Positions 28,401 through 41,754 are shown, counted from the stretch's first letter. The stretch is 64,000 nucleotides of DNA from Pardosa pseudoannulata (GCA_032207245.1 CM063506.1:20973175-21037174); one strand, 5' to 3'. The notes: generated by a model from the sequence alone, not told the origin. A program made the numbers and translations.

Positions 28401-31400
28401 AAATATTTTTGTTCATTCATAGATTTTGTTTATATTGTAAACTAAGTTTTTAAATTTCAAAAATATTTTATGATTATTTAGATAAAATCACACATTTGTA
28501 TGATTTTATAAGATGGTGAAGAAAATCCAAATAAAGCCAAGAGAAATACAGTCTAGTTTTGAGTGTTTAATTTTCTTAATGGTATCTAAGAGTCAGTTTA
28601 CATAAAAAATTTGGAGGATAGCAATCTTATGATTGTATGTGAGCAGCCAATGTCTTAAGAAAGATTCTAGATATTACACACTTTTCTGTACTTATGTTAG
28701 TTAGAAATTACTATAATTTAATGTTATTTGCTTTTTAGTTTATCACCTGTCAACAAAATAAGCTTGGATAAACCACACTCAGGTGTTCGTAGTTGGCCTT
28801 CAAGTGTTACTTCAAGTTCTTATAACACCAAACATTCTAGTCCAAGATCAAGTATGGTAAGTTTTTAGGTTAATCATTTAGAATTATTATGTGATTGGTG
28901 AAATAAAAATTGTCTTGTCTCTACTCTGAGGGTTATTATTTAAAAAAAAATTAAATATATGTAATGTAACCTTTCATAGGTAAATGATAAATGAAAATAT
29001 TGTTCAACTTTATTTGAAATTTCTTTTTAATTAGTATTTCTAAACTGCACTATCTACAACAACAACAACAACAACAAAATCTTTTAATCAAATTATATAT
29101 TTGTTACTTCTAACCACAGCAACAAAACATTTGCAAATTTTTAAAACATCTTTTGTAGGTTATAAACAAGGTTCCTACGGTTCTTAAAAGTCCTTAAGAA
29201 CTCCTTAATTTTAGCTCTAATTTTTAAGGGCCCTTAAAAATACTTAATTTTTGTCAAAGGTCCTTAAAAACTTCTTAATTTTTAAATTGGAACTTGATCA
29301 ATTTATCCGTCATCAGGTGATTTCCTATCAGTTTTTGCCATACTCTCCAAACTTCCTGGTTTTGTAAGTTCAGAATTAAACTTGTCCCAAACTGGATCTA
29401 AGAATGACTGTACAAGTGATAAGTACTGCTCAAAGAATATATAAAATATTTTTTAATGTTCATAACATTCTTTTACATTTTCTAGCCAAAAGTGCAGTAT
29501 TAATAAAGAAAATCCTCAAATACATATATGCTTTCAATGTATTTCTGTAGTAATTAAAAATTCCAATTCTTGCTATTTTTAAAATATTATGAAAATACTC
29601 TTAGTTTATTAGTACTTTTTATGGTCACAAGCTAGAAAACTTTTTGACAAATAAATAATCTTTCGCATACTGAAAAGGTTTATAAAGTCAGCTGCCCTTT
29701 CCTAATAGCTAACTGTCATGCAGATTTTAATTAAATAAAGCATGGAGGAGGGGGGGGGATTGTAGATATTTCAGTTACTTATGGAAATTCAATTTTCTTT
29801 GCATTGAATGTAATAGAAAAGTCTAAAACTTTCTTTTTTCCCAGGCAACGTCGGGTATAATCAGCTAGTATATACATGCACAAACATATATATATATATC
29901 AGAGTCATTTTTAAACCCTCACAAAGTACTGTTTATAATATTATATTTTATTCACAATTTATTTTTAATTTGATCACTCAAAAAAATTTAGATGTACATT
30001 TTTCAAAATGTTTTTGTCAAATAGGTTTATCTTATATAAATTTTTAGGTATTTTTAAAAACGAGATTCTGAAATATTGTAGGGCATTTACATACCTTGTT
30101 TGGTTCATAATTATTAAAATATGTTCCTTAGGAAATAGGGTTTATCTCGTTATGCCGTGTATTTCAAGTAGGTTTTTATAAAAAGTTACTTTGGTCCTTA
30201 GAAAGTCCTTAAAAAGACCTTAATTTTCATTCTGGAAAAGGAGTGGGAACCCTGATAAAGCAAAGTAATTTCTGAATTTATTCATATATTCTTCTAAAAT
30301 ATTGGCTTTTTATGTTTAACTTGCAGTTTATTTTATTGTTTATACTTTACAATTATCATAATCTGAGGCTTATATTAATTTTTATGAATGCAGTATTATT
30401 GTTACATGCACTTAAAACTTATGCAAAGTGCAATATGCTTTATTTTACTGTTGTAAAAAGTATGAAGGGCAGCAACTAGTTTTCACTCAGTAATCCTTTT
30501 GTTTTTTCTTGTAGATTGTAAGAAGGTGTATATATATGTATATTTAAATATCTTTTCATATTTTTAATGAGTTCTAAACAAACCCAGTCTCAACATTTTC
30601 TAATATATTTTTATTATTTCCAATGTCATATTGATTAGCTTAACATTTTAAAGTCACATTATACAATGTCAAATGTGTGTTGAGCACTGTTTTAATTTTT
30701 TTGTTTTGTTTAATATTAATACAGTATAATTTTTTGATTTCCAAAATTATGAAAATTTTTAGGAAGGATGTGGTTTAGAAGCTACTGCTGATGAGTTAAA
30801 ACAAGCTCTAGAAAAAGAACTAAGTTTGGATTGTTCAGACTTAAGAAGTTATGCATGGTATCATGGAACTATTTTAAGACAACGAGCTGAAGACTTAGTC
30901 ATTAATGATGGAGATTTTCTTGTCAGAGATTGTATTTCTCAACCCGGTGATTTTGTAATAACATGTCGATGGAAATGTCTACCATTGCATTTCATAATCA
31001 AAAAGGTAGATTTAAAGATATTTTCGGCATATTTTGTGTGTTTGTTGTTTTGTTTGATTGCAATATTTATAAAAATGTTTTATTCATTATAATTTTTATT
31101 TCATTGTATCGTAGTTTTTAAAAGCTCATATGAACTTCTCTTTTATTAGAATTTGCTACCCTACAATTTTTTTTTTAAATATAGAAAGCAAGAACAATTC
31201 TGAAAGGAAAATTTTATTAAGACTTTAATTGAAACTTCATTCTGTTTATGATAAACTTTGTATCTGTTTATAACAAATATTCTGAAATATCTAAAATTTA
31301 TTATAATTTAAATAGTTTAAATAAATTAAAAAAAATTTGAATCCCCCCTTTTTTCTAGAAATAATTACTATTGTATTAATAACAGTTTAAATCATTGCAA

Positions 31401-34400
31401 TCGTTCTTCTATTCCTGATTCAGTTTAAAAATTAATTAGATTATATAGAAGAAAGTATTTTAATTATTAACTGCTAAAACAAAATATTTTTGAATGGAAA
31501 TTTTAAATGGTAAATTTTTAGCATATGTAATTTTTTTTGGTGAAAATTCTGTAAATCAACTGTTAGGTACTTTAAGTACATTATAATAGAAATTCAAAAT
31601 ATAAATAAAATTTCAGTGAAAATGCATATAGTTTGAATGCTTTTACATAAGTTTAATTATTCTAGTTAATGAAATTTATTTTATTAAATATTTTGATTCT
31701 AACTTTTAGGCAATAAAGAATTTTAATATAAAGTATTATTAAATTTAATGCTTTATATACAAATTTTATGCTTTATTTACAATTTATTTTTGAATATCTA
31801 CTATCCATTTTGAAAGTCTTATGAAATTTTTCCTCTTTATAAATAATGCTTACTTCTTACCATAAAATATATATTTCTAAACATCATTTTTAAAGTATTT
31901 CATATCAATTTTAAATCATGTGTTTTATTATTGCAAGAGTACCAGTATGTGGTAATGTTTATTGTAAAAAAATAAAGACATATATTCTAGGCTTTGTTAT
32001 ATGCTTTTCAGTTGGAAGCATTTCCCTGTGAAGAATTTGGAAAGAGGTAGAAAGAAAGAAATACCTCTTAGTTAAAACCTCAGTTTTAACTGGGGTTTCA
32101 ACTATATTATTTAGCCTTTTTTTTGTAATCTATAGAAAGTACATACAAATTTTCTATATTTACTCAAGATATAATCTGTGATCCTACATAATGAAATTAG
32201 ATATACTAGTTTTGATTTTAGTTTATTTTTGTGCTTCTAAATAGTATGTAATAATTTTTTGTTTTCAGATAATACTGCATCCTGACACTTTATATGAAAG
32301 AGTTCAGTTTTCTTTTGAAAAGGATTCTTTTGACAGCATTCCTGATTTTATTACTTATTATGTTGGAAGCAAATATGCCTTATCTGAGGGCTCAGGTGCA
32401 ATTATTAGTCATCCAGTTAATCGCACAATGCCATTAACATACTATGCATCTCGTTATGGTGTTCAGTGCCAAATACATTATGCTGCAAAGAAGCTAGAGA
32501 AATTACCTATTGATTGCAGTCCTACTGTCATGCATCAATGTGATGATGGTTTGCAAACAGATGTAGTAAAGTCAGTGACTATTAAAGCAGAACAATTAAA
32601 AAATTCAGAATTGTCGAAAATGAATCACATGTCTCATTTGACAAGAGTTGGAAGTGATCCTATGCTTAGTCCAAATACAGAAAGAAAAAGGTTAGATCAC
32701 AGACCAAATTCTGGAAATTTTTCTTCTGAAATAAAGTTAGTATCTATAAAAGGTGAAGATAGGCCTCCACCCAAACCTAGTCGTGTGCCTTCAAAGAAAT
32801 ATACTCAGAAACCTCTGGTTTTAAAGAAGTTTCCTCCATCTCCTGTCAAGGATGACTCTGAGAATGTGCCAGAAAATGCAATTAAAATACAAGGTATTTC
32901 CCAGGCACATTCAGCTGTAAAGCGACAAACATCAGAAACAAGATTTTCTTTTTTAGATCGACCTAGTATTTCTGATGATGGTTCTGAAAGTAGTGTAGAT
33001 ACAGTGCTTTTTACTGTACCATTAATTAATCCACCATCTGTATTTGACCCACAGCATTTTAGTTCAGAGCTTTTGAATAACCAGAATTCTCCTTTGGAAG
33101 GGAATGTTCTTTCTAAAATAAAAGAAGCATTGCTTTCTAATTCATCTAAAATATTAGCTTATCACTTGACTCGGATGGATTTGGAAGTGGCAAAGAATTC
33201 AAAATCTGTTGATTTGGGATTAGGTATTACTAATGGTTTGGAACTTTTTCTTTTACCACAAGGCCAGCAGCTCCAGAAAGATTTATTAGAAAGGTAAAGG
33301 TCATATTTTTTTCTTTTCTTTATTTTCTGAATTTATATTATTATACTTCATGGAAACTTCTCATGAGAAAATAAGATCTTCAGTTATACATTTAACTTTA
33401 TATGTTACTAGTAGTTTGGAATTTTGATTCATGCTATCTGAATACTAAAGAAGATAATTTGACCTGTTAATGGTTAATGGAAATCCTTTTTAAGTCCCAT
33501 GATGTAATATGTTCAGTATACAAATACTTTGTTATTCTTAATTAAAAGTGCTGTCTCTATATTGTATTTCTTGTTGTATCTTGATTTTTAAAAATTGAAA
33601 GGATAATCATAAAGACTAACACTCAGTTTAATTTTTTGGTACCAGTTTTAATTTTTATTATAGAATATGTTTAAGTATTTTTTGTAAATCTATGGTTTAA
33701 GATTTTCCTCTTTATGTTTTCTTTAGAACTGAATGTCTGAAGCTGTTTGTTGCTATCACCATTCTTACCACTCCTGAAAGAGAAGAACAAATTCAGTTGC
33801 TTGATAAATGGATTGATATTGCTATTGAAACAAAAACTACTGTTGGGAACCTGTTTGGTTTTACTTCAATTATGCTTGGTTTAACATTACCTGAGGTAAT
33901 ATTATTTTTTTTGTTTATTAAGTGCAATAATATTTAATGATATTCTAACTAAATTAGGTCCAGTTAATTAGTGGTATTTCTGATAAACTGATATACAATG
34001 GCCAAACTGTCTGTATGTATGATTTAATTTTGTGCAGGTACAAATATACATAGTGTAAGATAATTTTTCATACAAATTTATTTTATTGTAAAATTTCACT
34101 TGTTTGTTTACACACACATATCCAAATTATTTACTATAAAAAATGGTACACATCCCTTTTCACCACATTCAGTATGTTTTCTGTTTTTTTATTGAAATCT
34201 TGTTTTCATGTTTCCATGTACAAATGCTCTGCATAGTAAATATGAACAATTGAATACAGCTAGTATAAAACTTTGAATTTAACTTTCAGTCAGAAACATG
34301 CTTCTGAGATGGCAAGGTTTTGACGTTATATATCAATAGCCACTTTTTTCTTTTTTGACCTAATATACTTGTAATTTGACAAAATTAGAAGGATTAATCT

Positions 34401-35305
34401 GATTATTATGCACAGATGGAAGCAATTATTCTTTTTAAAGAAATGATACAAGTAAAATGAAGCACTTCTACTTGTATAGAATGAACTGAAGTGAGATCCA
34501 GATTAATACATTAGAGTGTAGTACTTCAAATGAAGAGACTTTCTAAGAAAACAATATAAAATTCTTGATGTAATCTAGAACTTGTTTAAATTTCTGAAAA
34601 AAGTACAGTGTATTACCTATAATCCTCCCTATCTCTTAACAGAATTATAAAAAAAAAAAAAAAAAAAATCTTCATATTTTTGGATAGTTATTGATAGTAC
34701 TCCAAAACTTTAAACACTGTTTTAAAGTTTAATTTCTTATTTCATTAATCCTGACTTTTTGTTTGTAGATTTTGGGTTTGCATTCAACTTGGCTTGCTTT
34801 ACGCCATTCATATACGGAATCAGCTTATTCCTTTGAAACTAAATTACGACCTACTTTCAAAGCTCTTCAACTTGCTACAGGATTAGAAGCACCTAATACT
34901 TGTTTTCCATACATTTTATCTTTGATTATAATTTTACAACAGCATAAAAAAGTTATGGATGTTATTGATAATAATCCTCTGGAGCCTGAATTGATAAGTG
35001 AAGCCATTCTGGATTTTGATGTTGGTATAACCAGTTCTTCTGATTTTGGACTGCAGCTTTTAGAGGACCATCTTGAAGTTGGACGTTATATTATGCAGCA
35101 GTGTCCAGTTTTTAAACAAAATGGAAGAATATCTTTACAGAATGTCAAGTATGAAGATAAGCTGTTAGATATGTTTTCTACTGAATTTCATTTGCGTATG
35201 TTATGGGGTTTCAGAGGATCAGTTGTTTCATCAGAAGAGAGATATCTCAAATTTCAAAAGGTTTTAACTTTATTGTATAATAAATGCAACGAAATACATA
35301 CCTAA
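25436..35305 (+). CDS. BCAR3/SH2D3 (NSP) family adaptor with SAM-like, SH2 and Cdc25-like domains
   Basis: NSP proteins couple receptors to p130Cas-type scaffolds. Their Cdc25-homology domain binds Cas rather than acting as an ordinary exchange factor. Coding exons are 25436-25534 (exon begins 25423), 27371-27482, 28144-28219, 28739-28856, 30763-31005, 32269-33293, 33727-33895 and 34769-35305 (TAA). All introns are GT/AG, phases fit, and the sum is 2379 nt, or 792 aa. Residues ~8-68 look like a SAM domain ([29 protein letters not shown]). Residues ~166-262 are SH2, with WYHG at 167 and the phosphotyrosine Arg at 190 in FLVRD. The linker has a proline-rich motif RPPPKPSR near 381. From ~497 to the end is the Cdc25-like domain ([27 protein letters not shown]). 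Similarity to vertebrate BCAR3 is clearest in SH2 ([23 protein letters not shown]). A 5' non-coding exon probably exists. The choice between BCAR3 and SH2D3C is not meaningful for an invertebrate single copy. Confidence 0.93.
26166..27155 (-). mobile_element. mariner element with internal deletion, in NSP intron 1
   Basis: Terminal repeats TTGGGTTGTTCGGAAA (from 26166) and, reversed, TTGGGTTGTTCTGAAA (to 27155) are flanked by TA on both sides. The 990-bp length is shorter than a full mariner of about 1.3 kb. The transposase is on the minus strand. Confidence 0.92.
26230..26956 (-). pseudogene. mariner transposase, internally deleted and frameshifted
   Basis: The N-terminal half is intact from [19 protein letters not shown] (start near 26954), through the two helix-turn-helix motifs, to [11 protein letters not shown]. 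It then breaks near 26590. After a gap that removes the segment with the first catalytic Asp, the match resumes in another frame with [21 protein letters not shown] residues (about 26500-26530) and a worn C-terminus ([16 protein letters not shown], about 26260-26300). It is non-functional. Confidence 0.88.
27655..27770 (-). repeat. Diverged tRNA-derived SINE
   Basis: On the minus strand, TTGGTTAGTGTTAGATG (A-box-like) is followed by an exact B-box GGTTCAAATCCC (complement of 27706-27717). It lies in NSP intron 2. Confidence 0.5.
29058..29079. repeat. (CAA)n microsatellite
   Basis: Seven CAA/ACA units in a row within NSP intron 4. Confidence 0.85.
29167..30254. mobile_element. Non-autonomous TIR element with TCCTTAA-rich ends, in NSP intron 4
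   Basis: Left end CAAGGTTCCTACGG and right end, reversed, CAGGGTTCCCACTCC form inverted termini. Both subterminal regions are full of the repeated motif AAGTCCTTAA / GGTCCTTA. No transposase is seen and the target duplication is unclear. The superfamily is probably hAT-like, which is inference. Confidence 0.6.
29838..29869 (+). mobile_element. Helitron-like 3' terminus nested in the TIR element
   Basis: CCCAGGCAACGTCGGG followed by TATAATCAGCTAGT matches the hairpin-plus-CTAG(T) form of arthropod Helitron 3' ends. The 5' end is not identified. Confidence 0.45.
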
Positions 35306-35495
35306 TGTGATAATTGATTGCAATGTAAACTGATGAAGTGAGAATATTTTATCACTTTTAATTTGTTACAAAATCATTATACTCAACTTTGAAGCAAGCT
35401 GAATGCACAAGATTATCTACTTAAATGTATTTTATATTTATATAGATATTCTTGTTTCAAAATATATAGAGTATGTACAATTTTCAATATTTGTG

Positions 35496-35500
<5 letters not shown>

Positions 35501-35532
<32 letters not shown>
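35501..35532. repeat. (TA)n microsatellite
   Basis: About 16 uninterrupted TA units, 195 bases past the NSP stop codon. Confidence 0.95.
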
Positions 35533-35536
<4 letters not shown>

Positions 35537-35591
35537 CCTTGACACACAATGACAAGCTGTGGGTGACATTCATGTTATGTGTTGTTTGTAG

Positions 35592-35773
35592 CAGATGCCA
35601 TGCAGTATATTATTAGATTATTCAATTGCTTCACTTATGCATCAATTCTGGTTTGTTAACAATTTTCAAGATGCCCACCCTTCTAATATTTTAACAGTAC
35701 CGATAGCAAAATTACACCCTCAAATTAATAAACCTGAAAGAAGTTCATTGAAAGAAGTATTCAGATCTTGCAT
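35592..35773 (+). other. Exon-like open segment, unidentified
   Basis: Following TTGTTTGTAG (acceptor-like), an open frame reads QMPCSILLDYSIASLM and later KLHPQINKPERSSLKEVF. It runs up to CATG|GTGAGT, a near-consensus splice donor at 35774. Amino-acid composition is protein-like rather than low-complexity. No homolog is recognised. It could be an alternative 3' exon of the NSP gene, a first exon of another gene, or chance. Confidence 0.35.
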
Positions 35774-38700
35774 GGTGAGTTTTATACAAAGCAATTTTTG
35801 ACTGACAGACTAAAATATCATGATAAATACAGAATGACAGTGATTGAATCATATAATAATAATCCAATTTTCAAAATAAAATGTTCTTATTCTCAGCTTG
35901 TTTATAGCTACTCATTTATTCATTAGTATTTTTTGGATGCATCAAATTCCATTTTATTTTTATATCAAGGGGTTAAACATAGGTTGTTTGCATATCACTC
36001 AATATAAAAAAGTAAATATGTATATACCCTTAGAATTAAGATATTGATAAATAGAAATAATTTCAAGGTTATTGCTTATTATTTAAAAGTAATGATTGAA
36101 AGTAACATTTAAAATGTAATAGTAAGTTTATTTAGTTTGAACATAATAGTTTGAACATAATAATGCCCCCTCTGTTAAAATTGTAATTGAATGATTTTAA
36201 ATTTTTTCTTTTATTCTCCCATAGTCACATCCTTGAAACAAAATTATATTTTAGTCTTTCCAGAAAAATTCTCTTGTTTAACCCTTTAAATGTGGAAAAA
36301 AAAAATCTCACAGCCTTGTTTCTAATTTAGGTTTATATGCATTAAATTGTCTGATACTTTTTTCTTTTCCTTTTTGTATCACCAGACAGTAATGGCCAAA
36401 TGGCTGTCTGCAAGTACATTTCATTTAGTGCATTAAAAGTTTTCCTTTTATGTCATACATAACATGAATAATGTACTTGGCCATCATAGTGTACCTGAAT
36501 CAGTACTTGCTTTTTAATTGCAAAAATATATTTTCAACTACAAATCATTAGTAGTACTTCCTGTTTCCCAAAATGTCTTTTTTTGTGATGGAAGTGTTGA
36601 AACCAAACTCTGAAAGCAGAAGAGGTTCAGTGTTAGTCTATAGCCTAAAGATTGCAACATAAAAAATAGAAGCAGAGTTTTAAATTCTCTTAAAAAGTTT
36701 TAAGTAACCTTATTTTTTCTAGTTTAATCCTCAATAAGAAAACAAGTACTTCATTTGAACAATATGTTTTGATATTTAAGTAATAATATGTATTGAAATT
36801 CCCATTATTTTTTGTTAATTTTTATTTAACCCTTTATTTTTAATATATTTAATCTTCAGACATAGTTCCTATGTTATCCTGGTCCTTAATGCATTATAAG
36901 CTGAAAATCACTGATAAAAATAAATGTCTAAAAATATTGAGTATCAAATAAACAATGAAAAAAATTTATAAATTTCCAAAACATCTGATAGGGAAAAAGT
37001 GGGTTGTTGTTTAAAGGGTTAATGTATTAAATGTTGGTCCAGTTGTGTACTTTCTTCACCCCCCTCTTGAAAAAAAAACTAAAATACTTGCTATTCAGTC
37101 AATGTAATTTTAGTTGGTATTGTACATATTTAATCTGTGTATAAGGGTTCAAGATAATAATTTTTCTGAGATGCAGTAGCACAATTAGAAATTGCATTGA
37201 CATCATCACACTGTTGCAAAATTCTGTAAAAGTATGCTATTTAAGTCAATGTATACTATTATAAGGTAAAAAAAGTGTACTTTTATTCAGGTCCAGTTTA
37301 AGAATTTAACTGCAGAAGTATTATTAATCACTTTTGTAACTACATGCAATTAAATTTTTAAAATGTGAAAAACCTGCAAAATATTTTACAAAAGTGTATA
37401 TATATATATATATATATAGTGTTATATTTATCGATAATTACACACAATGTACAAAAATTATCTCATGCAAAATTTTATTAAAAACAAAAGTTATAAAAAA
37501 TAATTACCAAAAGAAGAACATTAGTTTTGCGTTGTTGCTATAGGAGAAGCTTTAAAAAACACTGTTGTTGTTGAGAAATCTGGATTAATATGTTTGCATA
37601 TATATATATTTTTATTACCCTGAAGCAATGCATAATTTATATATGCATGATAACATGCACAGAATTTAATAAAATATGCAAATAAATGCCACATTATTTT
37701 GAATAATAAGTCATATCAAATGTAACATCTTAAATAACTCTTTGTAAATTTATAAAGGACCTAAAAAGATATTTTTATAATACCTGTTATAGTTTAGTTT
37801 TGTACTTTCTTTATATTTATACCTAGTGGTTCTCAAACATTTATGCTTTTTGGTATCCTTGATAAACCTAGATATTTTTTTTCCAATGTGCCTTATGGAA
37901 AACTCAAGAAGTACTTTTTGCAAAATAATTGATTGTGAACTATTAAAATTATAGAGATTAATTTAATAAAATATACTTAACACCAGTGATTGTGTAGATT
38001 AGATTTAAAAAAATGTATGCATTTTATGGCACATAAAAATTTATTGAATAAATTTTAATAAATATAGTAATCGGCAGAAATTTAATTCTTACAGCACTTA
38101 TTGCTGTTTAATTAAAACCAACTAATTTTTAAAATCATAGAAGATAAAATGCATCCAAAACTTTACGTGATTATAACAACAATCAATTGATATAACTCTG
38201 CTTTTTATATTAGTTTGAATTCTATTGAGTTTTATAATGGACTTGTTTTAGAGGAAAATAACATAAAACTAAAATCTATTTATATAAAAATGTATAAAAG
38301 TTCATGAAACCTCATCCTTATTGAGTCATACATTAAGCTTATTGTTGCAACCTCTGAGTGAAATTGAATTAAAAATGGAAATAATGGAAATTACATTTCA
38401 CAACAACCTGTAGAAGAAGTAAAAACTTCCTAAGGTACCAATATCCATTCACTTTGTGAACCACTGCTGTAACACATTGTAATTGTTAAAATATTATATT
38501 TCTGATGATTCTTCATCAGTTCTTTGTTAAGTCTTCCTCATTCAAACCTGTTAATTTATATTGATAAACCAATGAGATTAGAAAATTAACAAAGATACAG
38601 TTTTATCCTTAAAAAAATTATTTTGGGAGCCGTGAAAGCATAATTAAATTTCAAAACAATGTTGTGATCATAAAATGTGCCTTTTTCTGAATATGCATTT

Positions 38701-39970
38701 TTTAAACATCTACATAACTGCCTTATTTAAATTTTATTTTTAAATTTTGATTGTTTAGAGTACTCATATTATGATATTTTTATAATAATACTGCAAATGT
38801 ATACATAATTTTAATGCTATAATATTTAAAAGCAATATAAGTTATTTATTCAGGCTATAGATGATTTTTAGAATTCTGGCATGAAAAAGTACAATTGTAT
38901 GAAAAATATAAGTTTTATCTGTAATTTTTCTTCACAAGAATGGCTTTGGTCACAAAATTTGTTATCATTTGCCAGTCTGTATTTTACTGTTTTAATTTTG
39001 TAATATTTACACAAACTTTTATACTGAAATGTTTTTAAAAATTTTTGAGATGTATAAACAAATTTATTCTTTCCCAGTGATTTCAACCTTTGATGTAAAA
39101 TTTGTGATTTATATTGTCTGGTGATTGTGTGTGTATATATTTATATATATATAGACATATATACATATTTTTTAAAGTACTTTATAATTATGTAAAGTAG
39201 ATTCTAGTATAGTAACAAAATAACTTAGAGTATTTGAAAAGTTAGTGACTATTAGTTAATTTTAAGAGTAACAGTTTATGCCAATACTGTTTAAATATGC
39301 CCAGAAATCATACTGTCTTGATAATGGTTTGCAAGCACAGTTATTCAGGTTTTTTTTATTATAGTTGTGTTTTTATAGTTTTTTATTGCATTCTTAATTG
39401 ATAACTCATGTTAGTCCACCTATTGTGAGAAATGTAAGACATTCATTATGCCGCAACAGAAAAGCAGTTTTAACTGTGTCATTAAGTGAGATTTAAAACC
39501 ACACTTATAGAATAAGGTTTGCATTGTTAATTGAAAGTTTCTTGTAAAAATCTTTAATTTTTTTTGTAAACTAAAATCATACTCTGTATGATTTATTAGA
39601 TTAATTATGATTTTACAAATGCCAGGAAAAAGTATTAAAAAATTAAATTTTTGGACATTACTGAAGGCTTGATATAAAGCTATCAGAGAATTACTTTTCC
39701 TATCATGTAACGTTTCTCTTTCACCAGAAGAAGTGCATATGAGATGACTAAGTTTTGTGCAGTCTAGTATTGGATTTTTTATGTCTAGTCAAGTTTTAAT
39801 TACAGCATGTGTTTGTAGGAGTTTAACTCAAGTTATATTACTTTTTTTATAATGTATATTTTTTATTGATTTTGTGTATGTGTATATACATGAAGAGATG
39901 TATCATAGCTTTAGTTCTAGAATTTTATACTACTATATTTTAATATTCTTAGTTGTTTTTTCTGTATACA

Positions 39971-39976
39971 AATAAA
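39971..39976 (+). terminator. Candidate polyadenylation signal
   Basis: AATAAA in a TTTT-rich context (CAAATAAAGTTT, then TCTTTTGTCTTCTTTTTC downstream, a GU/U-rich element-like stretch). It is a plausible distal end for the NSP transcript. Confidence 0.35.
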
Positions 39977-40033
39977 GTTTAAGAAAATTTTACTTAATAC
40001 CATTCTTTTGTCTTCTTTTTCTTTTAAGGACCA

Positions 40034-40866
40034 TGACTACCATAATTTCGCATGTATAGTCCATTAAACACAGATAGTCCGTGAACTATCTGTGCTTAAA
40101 AAGTAAATTTCTTCAGCTGCAGACTATCTGCTGGTTTTCAATTGCTCAAATCATCAAAATTGGAAGAAAGGTGTGGTAAAAAAAAAGCATGTTGTTCAAG
40201 TGCCCTATGATCAAATGTAAACAAAAGCACACTCACGAGATGCCAAGAAAACATTGTATAGGTAATAAACCATGAAAAAAATATAACCCATAAAGCAGAA
40301 CGAATTAGTAGTAGCAAGTAGAGCAATCTTAATTGCATCCAGGATTATGTGAAAATATCGATATTCACTTTTTACAGAAGGCCATTTCACCTCAAGGATC
40401 ACTTGTAAAAGAGTGTTTTGTTTTCAAAGTTTTGATTTGCAGTAATATTGGTCATTAATTATGTCTTTAAAACATTGTCGTAGTTTTGCTGCTGATTTCA
40501 AGCTGAAAGTAATTCAGAAAGTTGACGAGAAATTGGCATAAGTAAAAGGAAACATTAAGAAATCAGAAGAAAGTGATCCAACCATCTTGAAAAAATACAA
40601 TGCTCTGCATTAGAAGATGATTTACATAGCTGGGTTCTCCAACAGAGAAATGTAGACAGCTCTGTTTCTTTCATTAAAATTCGTCTCCAAGGCTGTGGCA
40701 GAAGAAATGGTTTCAAATTTTTAAAGGTTGAATTAACTGAGTGTAATGCAGACTTTTCGGCACTTTACTGTACTTTGGACTATCTGATGATTTCTGAAAA
40801 TTTTTAAATAAAACATCGTCCCCATGAACTACATGATGGTGCAGACTATACGTGCAATATTGCAGT
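40034..40866 (+). mobile_element. pogo/CENP-B-type (Jerky/Tigger-like) transposon relic
   Basis: Ends form worn inverted repeats (GCATGTATAGTC near 40050; reversed right end GCACGTATAGTC near 40843-40854). From 40459 the plus strand reads MSLKHCRSFAADFKLKVIQ, the first helix-turn-helix of pogo/CENP-B family transposases. Then comes EDDLHSWVLQQRNVDSSV in another frame, the second DNA-binding domain. Stops and frameshifts follow and the catalytic domain is missing. A second partial copy lies at 4840-5242 on the opposite strand. Confidence 0.7.
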
Positions 40867-41754
40867 AAAATTTAAGTTTCAGGATGAGTATTGTAAATAT
40901 TAATTTGCTATACTAGTATTTTATAACCAGTATATACAATAGCTGTTTCTTTTTGAGAGAAAGGGAGTACTCATGAAATAAATTGAAAAGAGGAATATCT
41001 TTCTACACTCTTCATAATAAATTTATGTAATTAATAGAGACTTCTAACTTTTAATTGCAGTCCACTATATATTTCTGAATACAAACTCATCCGCATCTAA
41101 GCTGAGAGTGTTATTTTCCTTCAAAAATTTACTGAAAGTTCAAAGCCTGTATATAAGTTGAAATGAAAAAACAATTTCTAGAGCTTTCAAATATGTTGCC
41201 AAGCAGGTAAAACTGGGTAAATATTTTTAGATTAATTTGCTTTATATTAAAATGCTAGACCAAAACTTTCACACCACAAATTCCAATTTAAGTACCACGG
41301 AGGTAGAAGATCGGTTGCACATTGAGACAAATATAAAAATATCTCTTAGCATGTTTCGAAAGTGGTGAGAAATTGTAATTAACTTTTTGCTGATTTTATT
41401 AATTTCACCATTTTACACTAACTTATCTAGATTACTGCCTGCCGCAGGACATAGTTTGATAATCGAGGTGCTATACTATGTGGTGAATGATATTTTTACT
41501 TAGATGCTACTTACAAGTTTCAATTTTAGTAACTCTATATAAAGATAAGTTTTTTCAAAAATTTAAGCAATATAAATTTCAAAAAAAGGAAAGAAATGCT
41601 ATATTTGGCAATTTATTGATTTCTTATGGATTATGTAGAATTATATTAGAAGATTAGCTGATCTGTTACCATTATAATACTGTTGTTTTGGAGTAATTAT
41701 TAACACAGAGAAGAGCCATTTTAATTTTATTTTTCAATTTTTGTGTTTTTCCCA
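40867..41754. other. Intergenic, no gene recognised
   Basis: AT-rich DNA. A patch at 41085-41165 (CATCCGCATCTAAGCTGAGAG ... TGTATATAAGTTG) resembles pogo-type terminal sequence but is too worn to assign. Confidence 0.4.

Larger units (their letters stand above)
35306..40033 (+). other. AT-rich downstream region, possible long 3' UTR of the NSP-family gene
   Basis: No transposon ends or conserved coding region were recognised, apart from the exon-like segment at 35592-35773. TA microsatellites lie at 35501-35532 and 37399-37418. ATTTA-type AU-rich motifs are frequent. The last AATAAA before the pogo relic is at 39971-39976. UTR extent cannot be decided from sequence alone. Confidence 0.45.
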
